A DNA stretch of 64,000 nt from positions 248,001-312,000 of the forward strand of contig MU404057.1 of assembly GCA_022695795.1 (NCBI GenBank), read 5' to 3'. Position 1 is the first letter of the stretch. Every line of letters begins with the position of its first letter. The position numbers and the translations under genes were made by a program. A model generated the notes under the pieces. The model had not been told where the DNA came from. It saw nothing but the letters and a program-made list of their open reading frames with translations, and ran no database searches. Positions 45,973-56,718 of the stretch are shown here, piece by piece. This DNA is from Biscogniauxia marginata (lineage: Eukaryota; Ascomycota; Sordariomycetes; Xylariales; Xylariaceae).

Positions 45973-47032
45973 GGTGTGTCAAAGGAATGAATATGATCGT
46001 TGAGGGTGGGAACAAAGTCGAGGAGTTGGCAAGGAGAGAAAGGGATGCCGCAGAACTGTCAAATCGGCATTGTCATCAAAGGAATATAGCGATAGAGGGG
46101 AGAAAAGACAGAAGAAAAAAAAAAGAAGAGGCACGGAAGAGAAGTGGACTCTGGTATGTAGCCAAGGTATTATTTAGTTGGCTCAGCTGGCTAGTTGGAA
46201 ACGTCAATCGTGTCTCTCTGCAGGATAAAGAACGGCCAGGTTTGCAACGCTCCTCGTACCAAATGACGTTGTTTTGTTGTTCGTCGATTTTAAACTAGCC
46301 CGGCAGCATCTCAGCGGCCAATCCCCGACCTACAGAACCCCACCATTGACCTGCTACCTAGTAAATTAAGCGGCACAGTAAACATGCACTGTCTTGTCAT
46401 ACTGTATTCGGATCCCCTCCATCCCCCCCTTTTTCTAGTATGATTAGCCTGGACTTGGCAGATACACTAGGCTCACATGCTGATGATACCGTAACAGCAA
46501 CTTGCAAAAGCCGGAACCGACTTAGCTATTTCATGACGATATTCATTCCATTCTTCAGCCCACTACGTGCATTCCCAAAGTCGTAAGCACTGATTTGGCA
46601 TCCAAGACCATACGTAGCACTGTCGTAGGACGGAATCATAAAAATATATCTCGTCATTCCGAAGTAGGATCGAAACGCGGGGGTGTAGTGATAACGCATA
46701 TCTCGTTCATGTCATACCAAAAGGCTTCGATGAGCTCGTGTTGACGTAAGGACTTTTACTAAGAGGGAAGACGCCAATACGATCAACACTATAATCGCCA
46801 CCTGCAGAGAAAAAGGGTCGTATTAGTAGATACCTAGCAACGGTCAAGTCCTCAGGGCGCTAGCGACTCTTGATAGCCTTCATGAGTTTCTATCCGTGAG
46901 ATAGATTTGTAGATATCTAACCTGATAAAATGAGTTTTCAGAGCAGGATTAGCGCTAGAATATAGGAGAGCGTCTAGTATAGTGAGTGATAGGATCTAAG
47001 GATTAACCGTAGAAACGAGTCCCGTTTACCAA
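45973..47032. other. Intergenic between OSH and PPTase genes
   Basis: Upstream region of the OSH gene on the minus strand and 3' flank of the phosphopantetheinyl transferase. The frame at 45987-46298 (+) is purine-rich low complexity. Nothing else seen. Confidence 0.5.
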
Positions 47033-48077
47033 TCACCCCGACGCCGCCTCCGCATGAGCCAGGATCTCCTCCACGTCAAGGAACACGAAGGGGCCCAAGT
47101 CCCAACCGAGCGCGTCCTCCCTGCGCCGCGGCGTCCGGACCGCCGTGCAAGTCATGTAGTCGGGGCCCAGGGACCTGAGGCACACGTTGGCGTCCTCGAC
47201 CCTGGCGCCCTCGAACCAGATGTCGTGTCGCCGTATCGTCTCCTCCCCTTCTTCCCCCCCGGTCTGCGCGAGCGCCCTCCCCGGCGCCGGCGCCCGGAAC
47301 CCCCTGAACTCGAGGTCCGGCAGCCACGCGGCGAGCAGCGCCTCGCCCGTCATCTTGATGTAGGCCTCGCGCAGGCACCAGAGCGTGTAGAAGGCGCGGA
47401 GCTTGAAATCCAGCACCGCTTCTTCTCCTCCTTCTGCCGTCCCCGGTGGCGGCCGCAGCCCCGACCGCAGGTGCTCGGCCTCGGCGCGCCCGAACACCTC
47501 GGCGTGCATGTCGACGAACTTGGCCCAGCCGTCGGCGCGCACCATGCGGTGGTCGCGGGCGCGGCGCTCGCTGGTGCAGACGACGTCGACGCCGACGTCA
47601 ACTTCTCCTCCGCCGTCGGCTACGGCGACCAGGGCCACGATGCCGCACTGGTGGCTGACGTTGAAGGACACGGGCTGGCGCCCCGTGGCCGGGTCCACGT
47701 ACACGGGCTTCTTGTTCGCGTCCCGCGACAGCCGGGTCTCGCGCCACGGCACGCCGCAGCACCGGCTCACGGCCCAGTGCTTCAGCAAGTGCGACGCCAG
47801 CGACATCTTCGCGTCCGCCACGAAGTAGTACCGCAGCACGGCGGCCCGCTCGTCGTCTGGGAGGAGCGCGAGGGCGCGCGAGGCCTACAAGGGGAGATGA
47901 GATTGTCAACTCTTCTTTTCTTTTCTTTTCTTTTTTTTCCTTCTGTGGTGGTGTATGTTCTGTTCGTATGGCTATACATACTTCATGCTCCAGATCTTTC
48001 GTCTGGGTGGCTGCAGGCCATAAGTCTCGTGTGTCGACGAGGTATTGGAGTATTTCCACTTTACTATCGGAACCCAT
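47033..48077 (-). CDS. npgA: 4'-phosphopantetheinyl transferase (Sfp/NpgA type)
   Basis: Two exons, 48077-47982 and 47884-47033, join to 315 residues; intron 97 nt, donor GTATGT. Transfers the phosphopantetheine arm of CoA to acyl/peptidyl carrier domains; in fungi one such enzyme serves polyketide and nonribosomal peptide synthases and alpha-aminoadipate reductase (lysine synthesis). Family motifs: QPVSFNVSHQ (residues ~103-111; N and H contact CoA), GVDVV (130-134, Mg-binding Asp; GIDIV in relatives), and FYTLWCLREAYIKMTGEAL (197-215, the W-x2-[KR]E-x3-K core). Because activation of secondary metabolism depends on it, it acts globally; there is no synthase gene next to it in this window. 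GC content of exon 2 is very high, giving a large antisense open frame that is not a gene. Confidence 0.93.
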
Positions 48078-49106
48078 AATTCCTGTATACGTACTCCGTA
48101 TAATATCTAACAGTCTAAGATATATAGGTGAATAGTTATGTAGGTAGATATGGTCAGTAAATATATAGTTCAAAGGATTTATCCTCTCTGAGTAAGATGT
48201 TTCGCTTCTTCCTTCTACTCCTACGCTGAGAAGACATGCACATCTTACATTCTTGGGCTGCATAAGGCGGTATTTCTCGCTGAAATAATAACCTCAGCAG
48301 ATGCAATTCCAGGGCGCAGGCGTAGTGCAGAACCTTGAGTGGTTGACAGCGCTTAAAGCAGGCGACTTCCGGCGCCCTAAGCTCGCTAGAACTGGCGTCT
48401 ACAGGAGTGGCTAACAGCGCTTATAGTTTCCCTGATACCCGCTATAAACTTAGAGCGACAAGACTTCCGGCCATTTGAGAACCTCCCTCACCTCCGCACC
48501 AAGCCCATCTCACGATATCTATTTTCTCTAGACGAAGTATAGGTTAAGTATCGTTGATAGCAGTGAGTCATCTCTCTCAAATGGTAAATTTAATAGAGTA
48601 TCATATTCACAAGTCACACAAGTTAGTTTTCAAGTCAAGTTATTTCGGAGTCAACAAGGTAGAATATCATTCAATCTCAATCCAATCCCACGAACCCGCC
48701 GTCCACCATTCTACCTGACTCCATGCGTTCCGTCCCAATCCTGCCTAAATTTTCCAATCTGTTTCCAAAAGTTATAGGTGCGGGTATCCTCCAGGGTATC
48801 CGCAAATATGAATGCCCTTCAAACGTGTGTATCCTTCGGAGATATCCTCCAATATGATTCCAATTTCCCATAGTGCATACGTGTATGCTTTCCTCCCATA
48901 ACCCAATATCAACCCCCAAAACAAAAAATTCCAACACATGAATATAGGAAACCCAAAGTTTCTCGCTTATGACAACCCAATAATCCAATCTAGTTTCCTC
49001 CTCGTTCACCCCTCATTTCGTATCTCTCGCATATATCCATTTCCTCAAAACTCAGGGGTGGGGGTGGGGGTTTATGTGTATGTGTTTGGGGAGTTATGTG
49101 TGTGAA
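48078..49106. other. Intergenic upstream of PPTase
   Basis: Promoter side of the PPTase (minus) and 3' flank of the acidic unknown protein. It holds an imperfect duplication (GAGTGG..ACAGCGCTTA at 48337 and 48405; GACTTCCGG at 48364 and 48462). The frame 48677-49009 (-) matches nothing and lies where a 3' UTR is expected. Confidence 0.5.
48337..48470. repeat. Imperfect direct duplication, ~65-100 bp period
   Basis: GAGTGGTTGACAGCGCTTA (48337) recurs as GAGTGGCTAACAGCGCTTA (48405), and GACTTCCGG recurs in the same order downstream of each copy (48364, 48462). Confidence 0.65.
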
Positions 49107-50386
49107 TCACATTATTCCTCCTCCTCGTCCGATGGTGACGACGAATCTATACGCCTGCTCCAGCTGCTCCAAGTCGCCCTGCTGGTTCCCCTCGGTAACG
49201 AGCGCTGCCAGCTCTTCCGTTGTCAGGAAGCCCCCGAAGGCGGCCAGCTCGCCCATATCTTGCTGCTCCTGCCCCCAGTCCTCATCGATGGAGACGAGGT
49301 CGTTGAGGTCGGCGTCGACATCCGATAGGCCATCTTCCTCCTCCTCCTCCTCCTCCTCTTCTTCTTCTTCTTCATCTTCTTCATCTTCCGAGGACGAAGA
49401 AGATGAAGAAGATGAAGATGAAAATGATGGCCGGGGCGGGGGCGATGGCGATGGCGATGGTGACGGGGCTGATGATGCTGGGTTAAGGGGGGCCGAGGAA
49501 TCGGATGCTGAGTTATCCAGTTCCGATTCTGTCCTGGTTACTGGTTCCGGTGTTCGCTCTGATACTGGCCGAGCACTAGCAGTCTGGAGAGATAGTCCTG
49601 TCTGCGCCAAGGATTCCGACGAGCTCTCAGCAGTATACTGAGTAGGCGGTGAGGGAGGGAACTGTGAGGATGAGCTTAAGTGTTGTGGTAGTTGTTGCTG
49701 CTGGATGAAGTCCTGCTGGGAAGGTTGTTGTTCTTCCTTCCGCTCGTCCTCTGCTAGTGGCGACGGCTGTTGTCGAAGTGGTTGTCTTCGACGGTACCAT
49801 CCCATGCTATACGTGTAGCCGGTGGGGACGTGGGCGTCTTGCTCAGGTGGCCCCATTGTGCGAGGGTCTCCTCGATTGGCTTGACGCCATTTGGGCCGTA
49901 GGTTGCGCACCAATGTTCCTCTTCAGTAAGTGGCTGGTACGTGAATACTTGGTGTTTCAGAATGCTGCATTCCGCTTTGGTGAGGTCGTCTTTGAGGAAA
50001 AAGACGCAGTCGTTGAAAATATTGGCAATGCCGACATGGTAACGGTCTATACTGCCCGGGATGTCTGAGTCGTCATCTGGGAAGCAGCCTTGTCGGATTA
50101 CGTCGGCGGTATCCGAGCCGATGAACTCATCAGCCAAAGTCTGCCGTGCCGGTAAGTATGGAAAGTAGCCTTCGGTGGTTTTGTGCCGTTTAAGTGGTCG
50201 GTTGTCGAGGGGTGCTAGATTCGAGTCCAGCAGGTGCTTGTTCTTCCGGCTTCGACCGTTGGAGGCATTTCCGGTGTTGTTGATGGATGAAGCCATGTCT
50301 GAGTTATTGGTCTGGTAGCAGCAGTAGTTGTTGTTGTTATTGCTGTTGTACTGAGAGACGTCTATGATGGAGTAAGCGAAGGACAT
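49107..50386 (-). CDS. Acidic/low-complexity fungal protein of unknown function (410 aa)
   Basis: Two overlapping minus-strand frames are joined by a 47-nt intron (49797-49751, GTACCG...CTAGCAG): exon 1 50386-49798, exon 2 49750-49107, together 410 residues. The join reads RIAWD|EDERKEEQ. I do not recognise a family. The folded-looking part is residues ~70-190: KRHKTTEGYFPYLPARQTLA, DVIRQGCFPDDDSDIPG, IFNDCVFFLKDDLTKAECSI, EEEHWCATYGPNGVKPIEE. N-terminal to it is an Asn-rich stretch and RKNKH/KRHK basic patches that could be nuclear signals. The C-terminal half is Gln/Ser-rich, with a run of Ser, then a long Glu/Asp tract, then a helical end (FLTTEELAALVTEGNQQGDL). The layout suggests a nuclear regulator, but that is inference. 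Confidence 0.7.
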
Positions 50387-52225
50387 TCGAAATTTTGTTA
50401 GGTTGATGGAAGTTGGTACAATTCAACTTAATTCTTACACAATGGGTTTGCTAGTTGCTTGAATCTACTTTATATGATGGTACAGGATGGTATTGCTGGC
50501 AATATTGCTTGGGAAGCACCGGGATGGAGTATGTGTTGTATATTCGGGGGTGATGAAAGGGGGTTGTAACTGCTCGAGGAGCTTAGTTATGAATTCGTAG
50601 TCGAATAGTGTTCTCGAGGAACGGGTTTGTGTCGATGCTCAAGAAAGGAATTCTCTGAAGTGTGTGAATGGGAGCCTAAGTGGGTAGGTGTCTGATGGTT
50701 GCAGATAAAAGTAATTGTAGTGGAAGGGGTTCTCTAGACTCAAAAATGTGTCTCGATAAAGGGTTTTTGTATGTGAAGGAGGGATAAAGGGGAGAGAGGA
50801 CTTGTCGAAGGGGGCAATGGTTTAAATAGATTCTTCGTCAAGTCGACTGCAGGAAGAATTCCCTGGTTGTCCTCCAAATATAGACTTTCAGGCTCGCTAA
50901 AGTTGATATTATTGAAGTGTAAACGTACAGGCAAAGGGAGTTATCGAAAGCGTTGCCTCCACTTCAGCCTCGAGTTGGGCGGGCCGATCGGAGAAAGCAT
51001 ACACAGCGGGCTTGACATACTACGTGAAGTATAATAAGTCGAAAAACCCTGTCTCCGACAGAGTATTGAACTCGGGTTTGATATATTCTCTTAGGGGGTG
51101 GTCCCAGTGGGCGTTTTACACCGGGGGGTGTCTTATCCTGTATAAGGGTCGAGAGAAACTAACAGTATTTACTTTTAGGTCCAACCTGAGGCGAAAGCAT
51201 ATCCAGACAATCTGCATTGAATTTGATTTTAGGGGGGCCAGATGATGCAGAGAAATCCGTTGTCAACTTGTTGAAGGTCAGTTTCTCGAGGCCACGTTGA
51301 ATGCCTGACTTAGTACTAGACTTCACTCGTCGTAGTGTCCATATTTAGATTCCATAGGCATGGCTGTCATGCCTTGTGTATCTACATCACCATATCTTAA
51401 CTATGATGCGGCTTAAGCGGGCGGTGCCAGAGCTATCAGTATCCGCAAGTCCTGGCTCTATTGAACTTACAAGAAGTTTCCTTTTCGATGTGTGAAGTAA
51501 GTATTGAGAAGCAAGACACTCACACAGAAACAGAGAAGGGAAAGGGGAGCGAGAGATAAAAGGGGATATTTTTTTAGAGATTTCTTTTCCAATTTAATAT
51601 GGAAATACGAATGAACCCATTCGGAGAAAGGAATCTCGATAGATGTATTGATGTGGTTGCTGTTATTGAGTAAACCCTCTGTTGTTGTATTAAACTTCGA
51701 TAGTTTGGCCTGTCAAACCGAGACCAGTTTTAACTTTAACGGCTCGCTCCACTCACAACAATACATGACCGTAAGTCCATAAGTGTAGACGGCGTAGATT
51801 GTCAATCCCTATTCAAAATTATCTCCTCGCAGAGTTAAAGACTTAAATATATCAAGTAGCTATTGATCAAGTCATCCGTAAAAACTATCCGGCTTGACGA
51901 ATTCAAAGCATATCCCATAATATCAGTTCATAGGTATTCGAATGTAGCCATCAATTCCCATGCTAGCGCCTCATTGAAGCTGTAGCCGGTGATAGAAGTT
52001 TAATATTAGCACTACAACCACTCGTGCTCTCAAGCCTAGGGATGAGAGTTGCAATATAACTAAATTTCGTATACCCAAATCTCCGAAATCGGTTTAGCAA
52101 ACGTATCAGACGTTGAAAAACGAGTCACAAAAGAGGTGGCCATCATAAGCTTGTTCGGTAAAGGGAGAACAATTAGATTGGTACGGGGCTATTATGCTAT
52201 AGCCTAACGCAGATATAAACTATCC
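50387..52225. other. Intergenic
   Basis: Promoter of the acidic protein (minus strand) and 3' flank of signal peptide peptidase. Frames at 50740-50934 (-) and 51012-51245 (+) are short with no family match. Nothing else seen. Confidence 0.55.
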
Positions 52226-54019
52226 TCATTCAACCTGATCCAAAGAAGGCGCCTCGATAGAAAAGAGGAAGACCGGATAGCTTTCTAGCGGCGTTTTCTT
52301 GGCTTTTCTGTCGACTGAAGCCTTGTCTGCTTTTTCCGATGCCGTCTTTGCCGCTGAGTCTTCCACCTCAACAGTGTTAGCTGTCAATTCTGCGTCTTTC
52401 TGAGCCTCCAGATTCTTCTCATCATCCTTTTTATCCTCGATCTCTTTGATGACATCCCCGTGCCCGTCAACCTCTACTACCACATCTGTCTTGTCTAGAC
52501 TACCATCTTCAGTATATATCCACATCTCCCGAAGCTCCCCCTTCACAGCACCAGCAACTAAAACAGAAAGTACGACGCCTGGGACGAGATACAGCAACGC
52601 CGGCTGGGCATGGTTGAAGACCGTGAGCATACATAGAGTCGTCCCTATAGCGAGCAGATATCCGACCATGGCTGCATGGAAATAGGTCTTGGTAAATGCT
52701 GAAGCCTCCAACTCTGGTGTAGCATTCGGGGAGAGTATGTTGCTGAGCGATGTACTCCAGAAGCGGTTTCCCCATTGTCCTTGTGGGTTGACATAATCTG
52801 GTCTAACTACCATGCGCTGCATTTCTTTGTTCGTGACCAATTGCCCTGAAGATTCGTCCTCGGTCTTCAGCTCAACGGGTACAAGCTTTTGTTGTCGATA
52901 ATAATGGAGGAAGTGATCGAATCGAAGGCACAGCCCAATGAACATGCCCGGGATGACAATATCACCAAGCCCCAGCATGCTAGATCTAGTAGGTCCCTCG
53001 AACACGATCTTTATAGGAACGTCTAACTTCGTGGCAACCGTTACCATGTACGGGCTAAAATCAACACTTCAATCAGTTCTACTCTTCGGGACACATTGAT
53101 AGAAAACTCACGTATAAAAGACCATGTAAATGTCGTAGAAGAACAACCCATATAGAACAGCACTCCCGGTCGCGAAGGTGGTGGGGGACATTAACATGAT
53201 GCCTGCGTACGAGAAAGCATAGCCCATGATGTTCGAAAGAAAGGTTGACTCCGTAGTGTAGTAGATCATATTTGCGCCGATAGCAAGGATGACACCAACG
53301 ATATCATTGAACTTGACTTTGAACTTCTCATTCACGATGCTGTGGACGGAGAGGCGAACAGTCCACTGCTCTAAGAGCAGACGGCGGACTTCCCAGAGCA
53401 TCGCATTCGTCGTGCTAGAGAGGTTCAACTCGGACAACCGACCTGGGAGAGGTGTTTTCTTTTGTTCGTTCCACACTTGATCTGTGGAATCCCTAGCAAC
53501 ATACCACTGACCCTTCTTCTTGGAATCAATGTGGTATATCTTGCCATCCTTGGCGCGCCAGACAGTAGGAAACACGAAGCCAGTCAAGACGTGAAGCCCA
53601 TCCGCAAACAGTTTTCCCAGGCTCGCAAGAGACATGGCTGAGAAGTAAGCTCGAAGGACCTTGTTGATAATGTCTGGATCCTCAAGCCACTTGATCAGAT
53701 AATAGAGGCCAACAAGGACTGTGCCGGCCATGATAGGAAACAAGATGGCATCAGTTGGCAACAAGCCTTGGACAAGTGGGTCGTCCTGGTCATCCTGTTT
53801 CTTTGCACCCTTCTTGCGCTTCGGCGGCCTTGCGGAAGGGGGTCGTCGGAGGGAACCGAATGATCCAATGTAGATGCAGGCCAGGGAGGTGAAGGCAATA
53901 CGAAATTCGAGGAGTACTAAGTCTCTGTTCTCAAACAATATCGCGGGCATATTGGTGAGCTGCTCAAAAAAGTCTGAAATCTCGCTCGCGGCGAGAAAAG
54001 TTGAGTTGTTGGCCGCCAT
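52226..54019 (-). CDS. Signal peptide peptidase (intramembrane aspartyl protease, A22B)
   Basis: Two exons, 54019-53112 and 53054-52226, join to 578 residues across a 57-nt GT-AG intron that falls between the catalytic motifs. It cuts signal-peptide remnants and type II membrane proteins inside the ER membrane. The catalytic pair is Asp296 in FFYDIYMVF and Asp334 in MLGLGDIVIPG; the PAL motif is at 454-456 (AQPALLYLVPG). About nine hydrophobic segments are seen, with a basic loop RPPKRKKGAKK after the first. Longer than human SPP (377 aa) because of a loop between TM3 and TM4 (DSKKKGQWYVARD...) and a ~120-residue charged cytosolic tail. Start taken at the first ATG (good context AAACATGG); an in-frame upstream TTG exists. 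Ortholog of yeast Ypf1 by family. Confidence 0.93.
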
Positions 54020-55354
54020 GTTTCCTCTAGCAGTCCGAAGAACTATGGATGGTCCTAGAGAGAGTCGCAACTTGTAGTGATCCTATGTGAAACAATAACT
54101 GAAATTCGCCAGAGTGGTGAAGCGTCCCGGGTCCTGTATTGCCGGCGTCTCTTCAGCTTGCTTCTTGCTTCTTGCTTCTTGCTAGAGGGAGATGTCGAGA
54201 GTGGTGGGCAGGATAGCTAAATATCCCTGCACTGGATGTTGACTGGGATATAAATATTGCTATATTATGTCAAGAGCGGTTAATGAAGGATATGTCAGGT
54301 GGAATGTGGTCCTCAGATGTGCTCTATATATGCCTGGGTGAAGAGCTCTTATATATACTGATGCCTTTCAACGATACCACCAGTGCAGGCTTTCGGCTCG
54401 GAATATGGTTCGTTGGAAGACTGGAACCAAGTTGCACCTCCAAACTCGAATGAAACGCCACGTAAATTGAGAGTGACCTTAACTGGAACATTGAATTGAG
54501 GAAAAGATGGTCACTTGACAAGACGTTGTTGTAAATGTAAGGAAGGACTCACGAGAACAAAGGATACCCATTCCACTTACCAAGGTCCCTACCAACCTTG
54601 TGCTGGGTTACCTAAACATCCCGCATTATGACTACATCTTGTGGCTTTGAACTTTCAGCTGTGGCTGTGTACTTACACACAAGCCTCACAACCCGTGTTT
54701 GATACCTTCCATACCCGACCTACGAAACTTCAATAAACCTTCATCAATACCTCTGTTACGTATGGATTTTCAATTATTGATAACGGCCGTGAATGTAGAA
54801 GCGTCAATACACCACCAATCAAGACAAGAACTGCGTAGCGAACATCTGTGATGCTACGTGTATGGCATCCATTTGAAGCTTAGACGAGATATGCTTCTTG
54901 AAAGAATATTTGCATCTAGTGAGGCATTGAGTGCATCATAATCTTCGTCAACCATCAACCTAAATGTCATATCTTGAAACCACATCTATCAGGTACACGT
55001 GTTTTTGATCACTTACGAGATCTCTACACATCCGAAGCACCTCTCAGCCTTCAAGTTTCTTATACCGTTCCAGACGGCTCCCACTTACACCCATCTCTCC
55101 AAGCTACCTGGGTATATGTTGATAGCCCAGATACATATTCGATATCAATATAGCATGCATAAATGCATACCTCATAAATGCCCCTCCAATTGAACCCCCC
55201 TTCTGAAGCTTCGATCTTTTTTTTCTTCTTCTCCAGGTGTAGATTCCAGTCCTCTTCCCGCAGTGTAAATGCAACAAAGAGGTAGCTAAGCTCAAGAAAC
55301 CACGAAACCACCTCCCTACTCCAAATCGGGTACACCCACGAGGCCAAACACAAA
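54020..55354. other. Divergent promoter region, SPP (-) / cyclophilin (+)
   Basis: No gene seen. It contains a 7-bp tandem repeat CTTCTTG x3 (54161-54181) about 140 bp upstream of the SPP start. A pyrimidine tract (55208-55240) precedes the cyclophilin ATG. Confidence 0.55.
54161..54181. repeat. 7-bp tandem repeat CTTCTTG, 3 copies
   Basis: Perfect head-to-tail copies in the 5' flank of the signal peptide peptidase gene. Confidence 0.9.
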
Positions 55355-55955
55355 ATGACGACCGCCGTCGCCCTCGAAACCACCATGGTACCTACTTTTC
55401 CCTCCCCTCCGTCCCTCCCCCCCCCACAAACAAATCCGTAACTAACAAAAGACCACACCCCCCCAGGGCACCATAACCCTCGAGCTCTACACCGCCCACG
55501 CGCCGCGCACCTGCGCCAACTTCGCGACGCTCGCCTCGCGGGGCTACTACGACGGCACGATCTTCCACCGCGTGATCCCGTCGTTCATGATCCAGGGCGG
55601 GGACCCGACGGGGACGGGGCGGGGCGGGTCGTCCGTCTACGGGGACGCGTTCGCGGACGAGATCTCCCCCCAGCTGCGGCACGCGGGCGCCGGCGTCCTG
55701 AGCATGGCCAACGCCGGCCCCGACACCAACGGCTCGCAGTTCTTCGTCACGCTCGCCCCCGCCCCCTGGCTCGACGGCAGGCACACCATCTTCGGCCGCG
55801 TCCGCGCCGGCATGCCCGTCGTCCGGCGCGTCGGCCTCGTCCCCACCGGCCCCGACGACCGCCCCCTCGAGGACGTCAAGATCTTGCGCGCTAGGGTTTT
55901 GGAGGATGGGGAGGGTGAGGGGGAGGGGGAGGGGGAGGGGGAGGGCGGGCCGTAG
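55355..55955 (+). CDS. Small cyclophilin, peptidyl-prolyl cis-trans isomerase (PPIL1-like)
   Basis: Exons 55355-55387 and 55467-55955 join to 173 residues across a 79-nt intron with an AACTAAC branch. Catalyses cis-trans isomerisation of X-Pro bonds. The start MTTAVALETTM|GTITLELY, without targeting signal, is the single-domain PPIL1/CypE type, usually nuclear and part of the spliceosome. Active-site residues are present: Arg in TIFHRVIPSF, Phe/Gln in FMIQGGDPTGTGRGG, SMANAGPDTNGSQFFVTLAP, and the drug-binding Trp with His in PWLDGRHTIFGRV. The family body ends at about residue 155 (DVKILRARV). The last ~17 residues are an unusual Gly-Glu repeat (GEGEGEGEGEGG) from a GAGGGG-type microsatellite. 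GC content is very high, so antisense frames look open. Confidence 0.93.
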
Positions 55956-56718
55956 TGGAGACGGGCGAGTGTAGGAGGCAGAGAGGGAGGAAAGGGGGTT
56001 GAAAGGGGGGTTGGGATAAGTCGGTGTGGTTGTTGGGCGGTGAGACGAGAGAGAGAGAAGAAGAAGAGAAATACTGGGAGGATAGGAGTGGGCATCGACG
56101 GTGTGTGATCATATCAGCCTAAGCATTGCATTGAACTGGCGTTACGGGCGTACAGAAGGGACATTTCCATTTTGAACAAAGGTCTAGTCAGATAAAGAGA
56201 TACCAAAGTCGGTCATGTCTATAATGTATAAACTAAACTGACACCTTGCCTATCATAACTCAAAGCAAAATAAATCAATTCTACGAAGAGAGAGAAAAAT
56301 GCAGAAAGAACATTAAAAGGTCGTTTTTATCTTTGACTAGAATATGTGCAAGATTTGTTTCCCCCTAAAGATACAGGATTCTGATCTTGTCATGTCGTGT
56401 CTCTCCGTTAAACGCCCATTGATATTTTCCCCCCTTGTAATGCAGAACAAGATGCCGGAACTCCTAGGTATGTGTTGGCAAAAAGTGGCCCCTCCCCTGA
56501 ACCCCTTTTTCAATGCAAACCGTTGGCGTTATACAGATAGCGTAAGATGGAAATTGTGAGGTGAGCCGAGGATATAAGATGAGGTCTGAAGAGAAAAGGA
56601 TGTGTAAGAGTAGCGCTTTTTCAAGCTTGGAGAAGGTAGGCTCTTCTTAATTAGAGACTCTTATCTCGAGATAGTGATTATCCCCCTTTCAAAAGTAGGT
56701 CGATAACCTTTCTCAGTC
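55956..56718. other. Convergent intergenic
   Basis: 3' flanks of the cyclophilin (+) and the zinc-finger protein (-). The frame 56344-56559 (+) has no known motif. Confidence 0.6.

Noticed and set aside
45725..46015. Minus-strand frame crossing the N gap
   Set aside because: It runs through unknown bases and C/G homopolymers; the spliced OSH model explains the region better.
47054..48079. 341-codon plus-strand frame over the phosphopantetheinyl transferase
   Set aside because: Antisense of a clear PPTase; His/Arg/Pro-rich composition and no family match.
48677..49009. 110-codon minus-strand frame below the acidic protein
   Set aside because: Position fits the 3' UTR of the gene at 49107-50386; no motif.
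49096..49641. Ser-rich plus-strand frame opposite the acidic protein
   Set aside because: The Ser run is the complement of the poly-Glu codons (GAG/GAA read as CTC/TTC in another frame); no independent support.
52226..54070. Start of signal peptide peptidase at 54070
   Set aside because: That codon is TTG; the first ATG, with good context, is at 54019.
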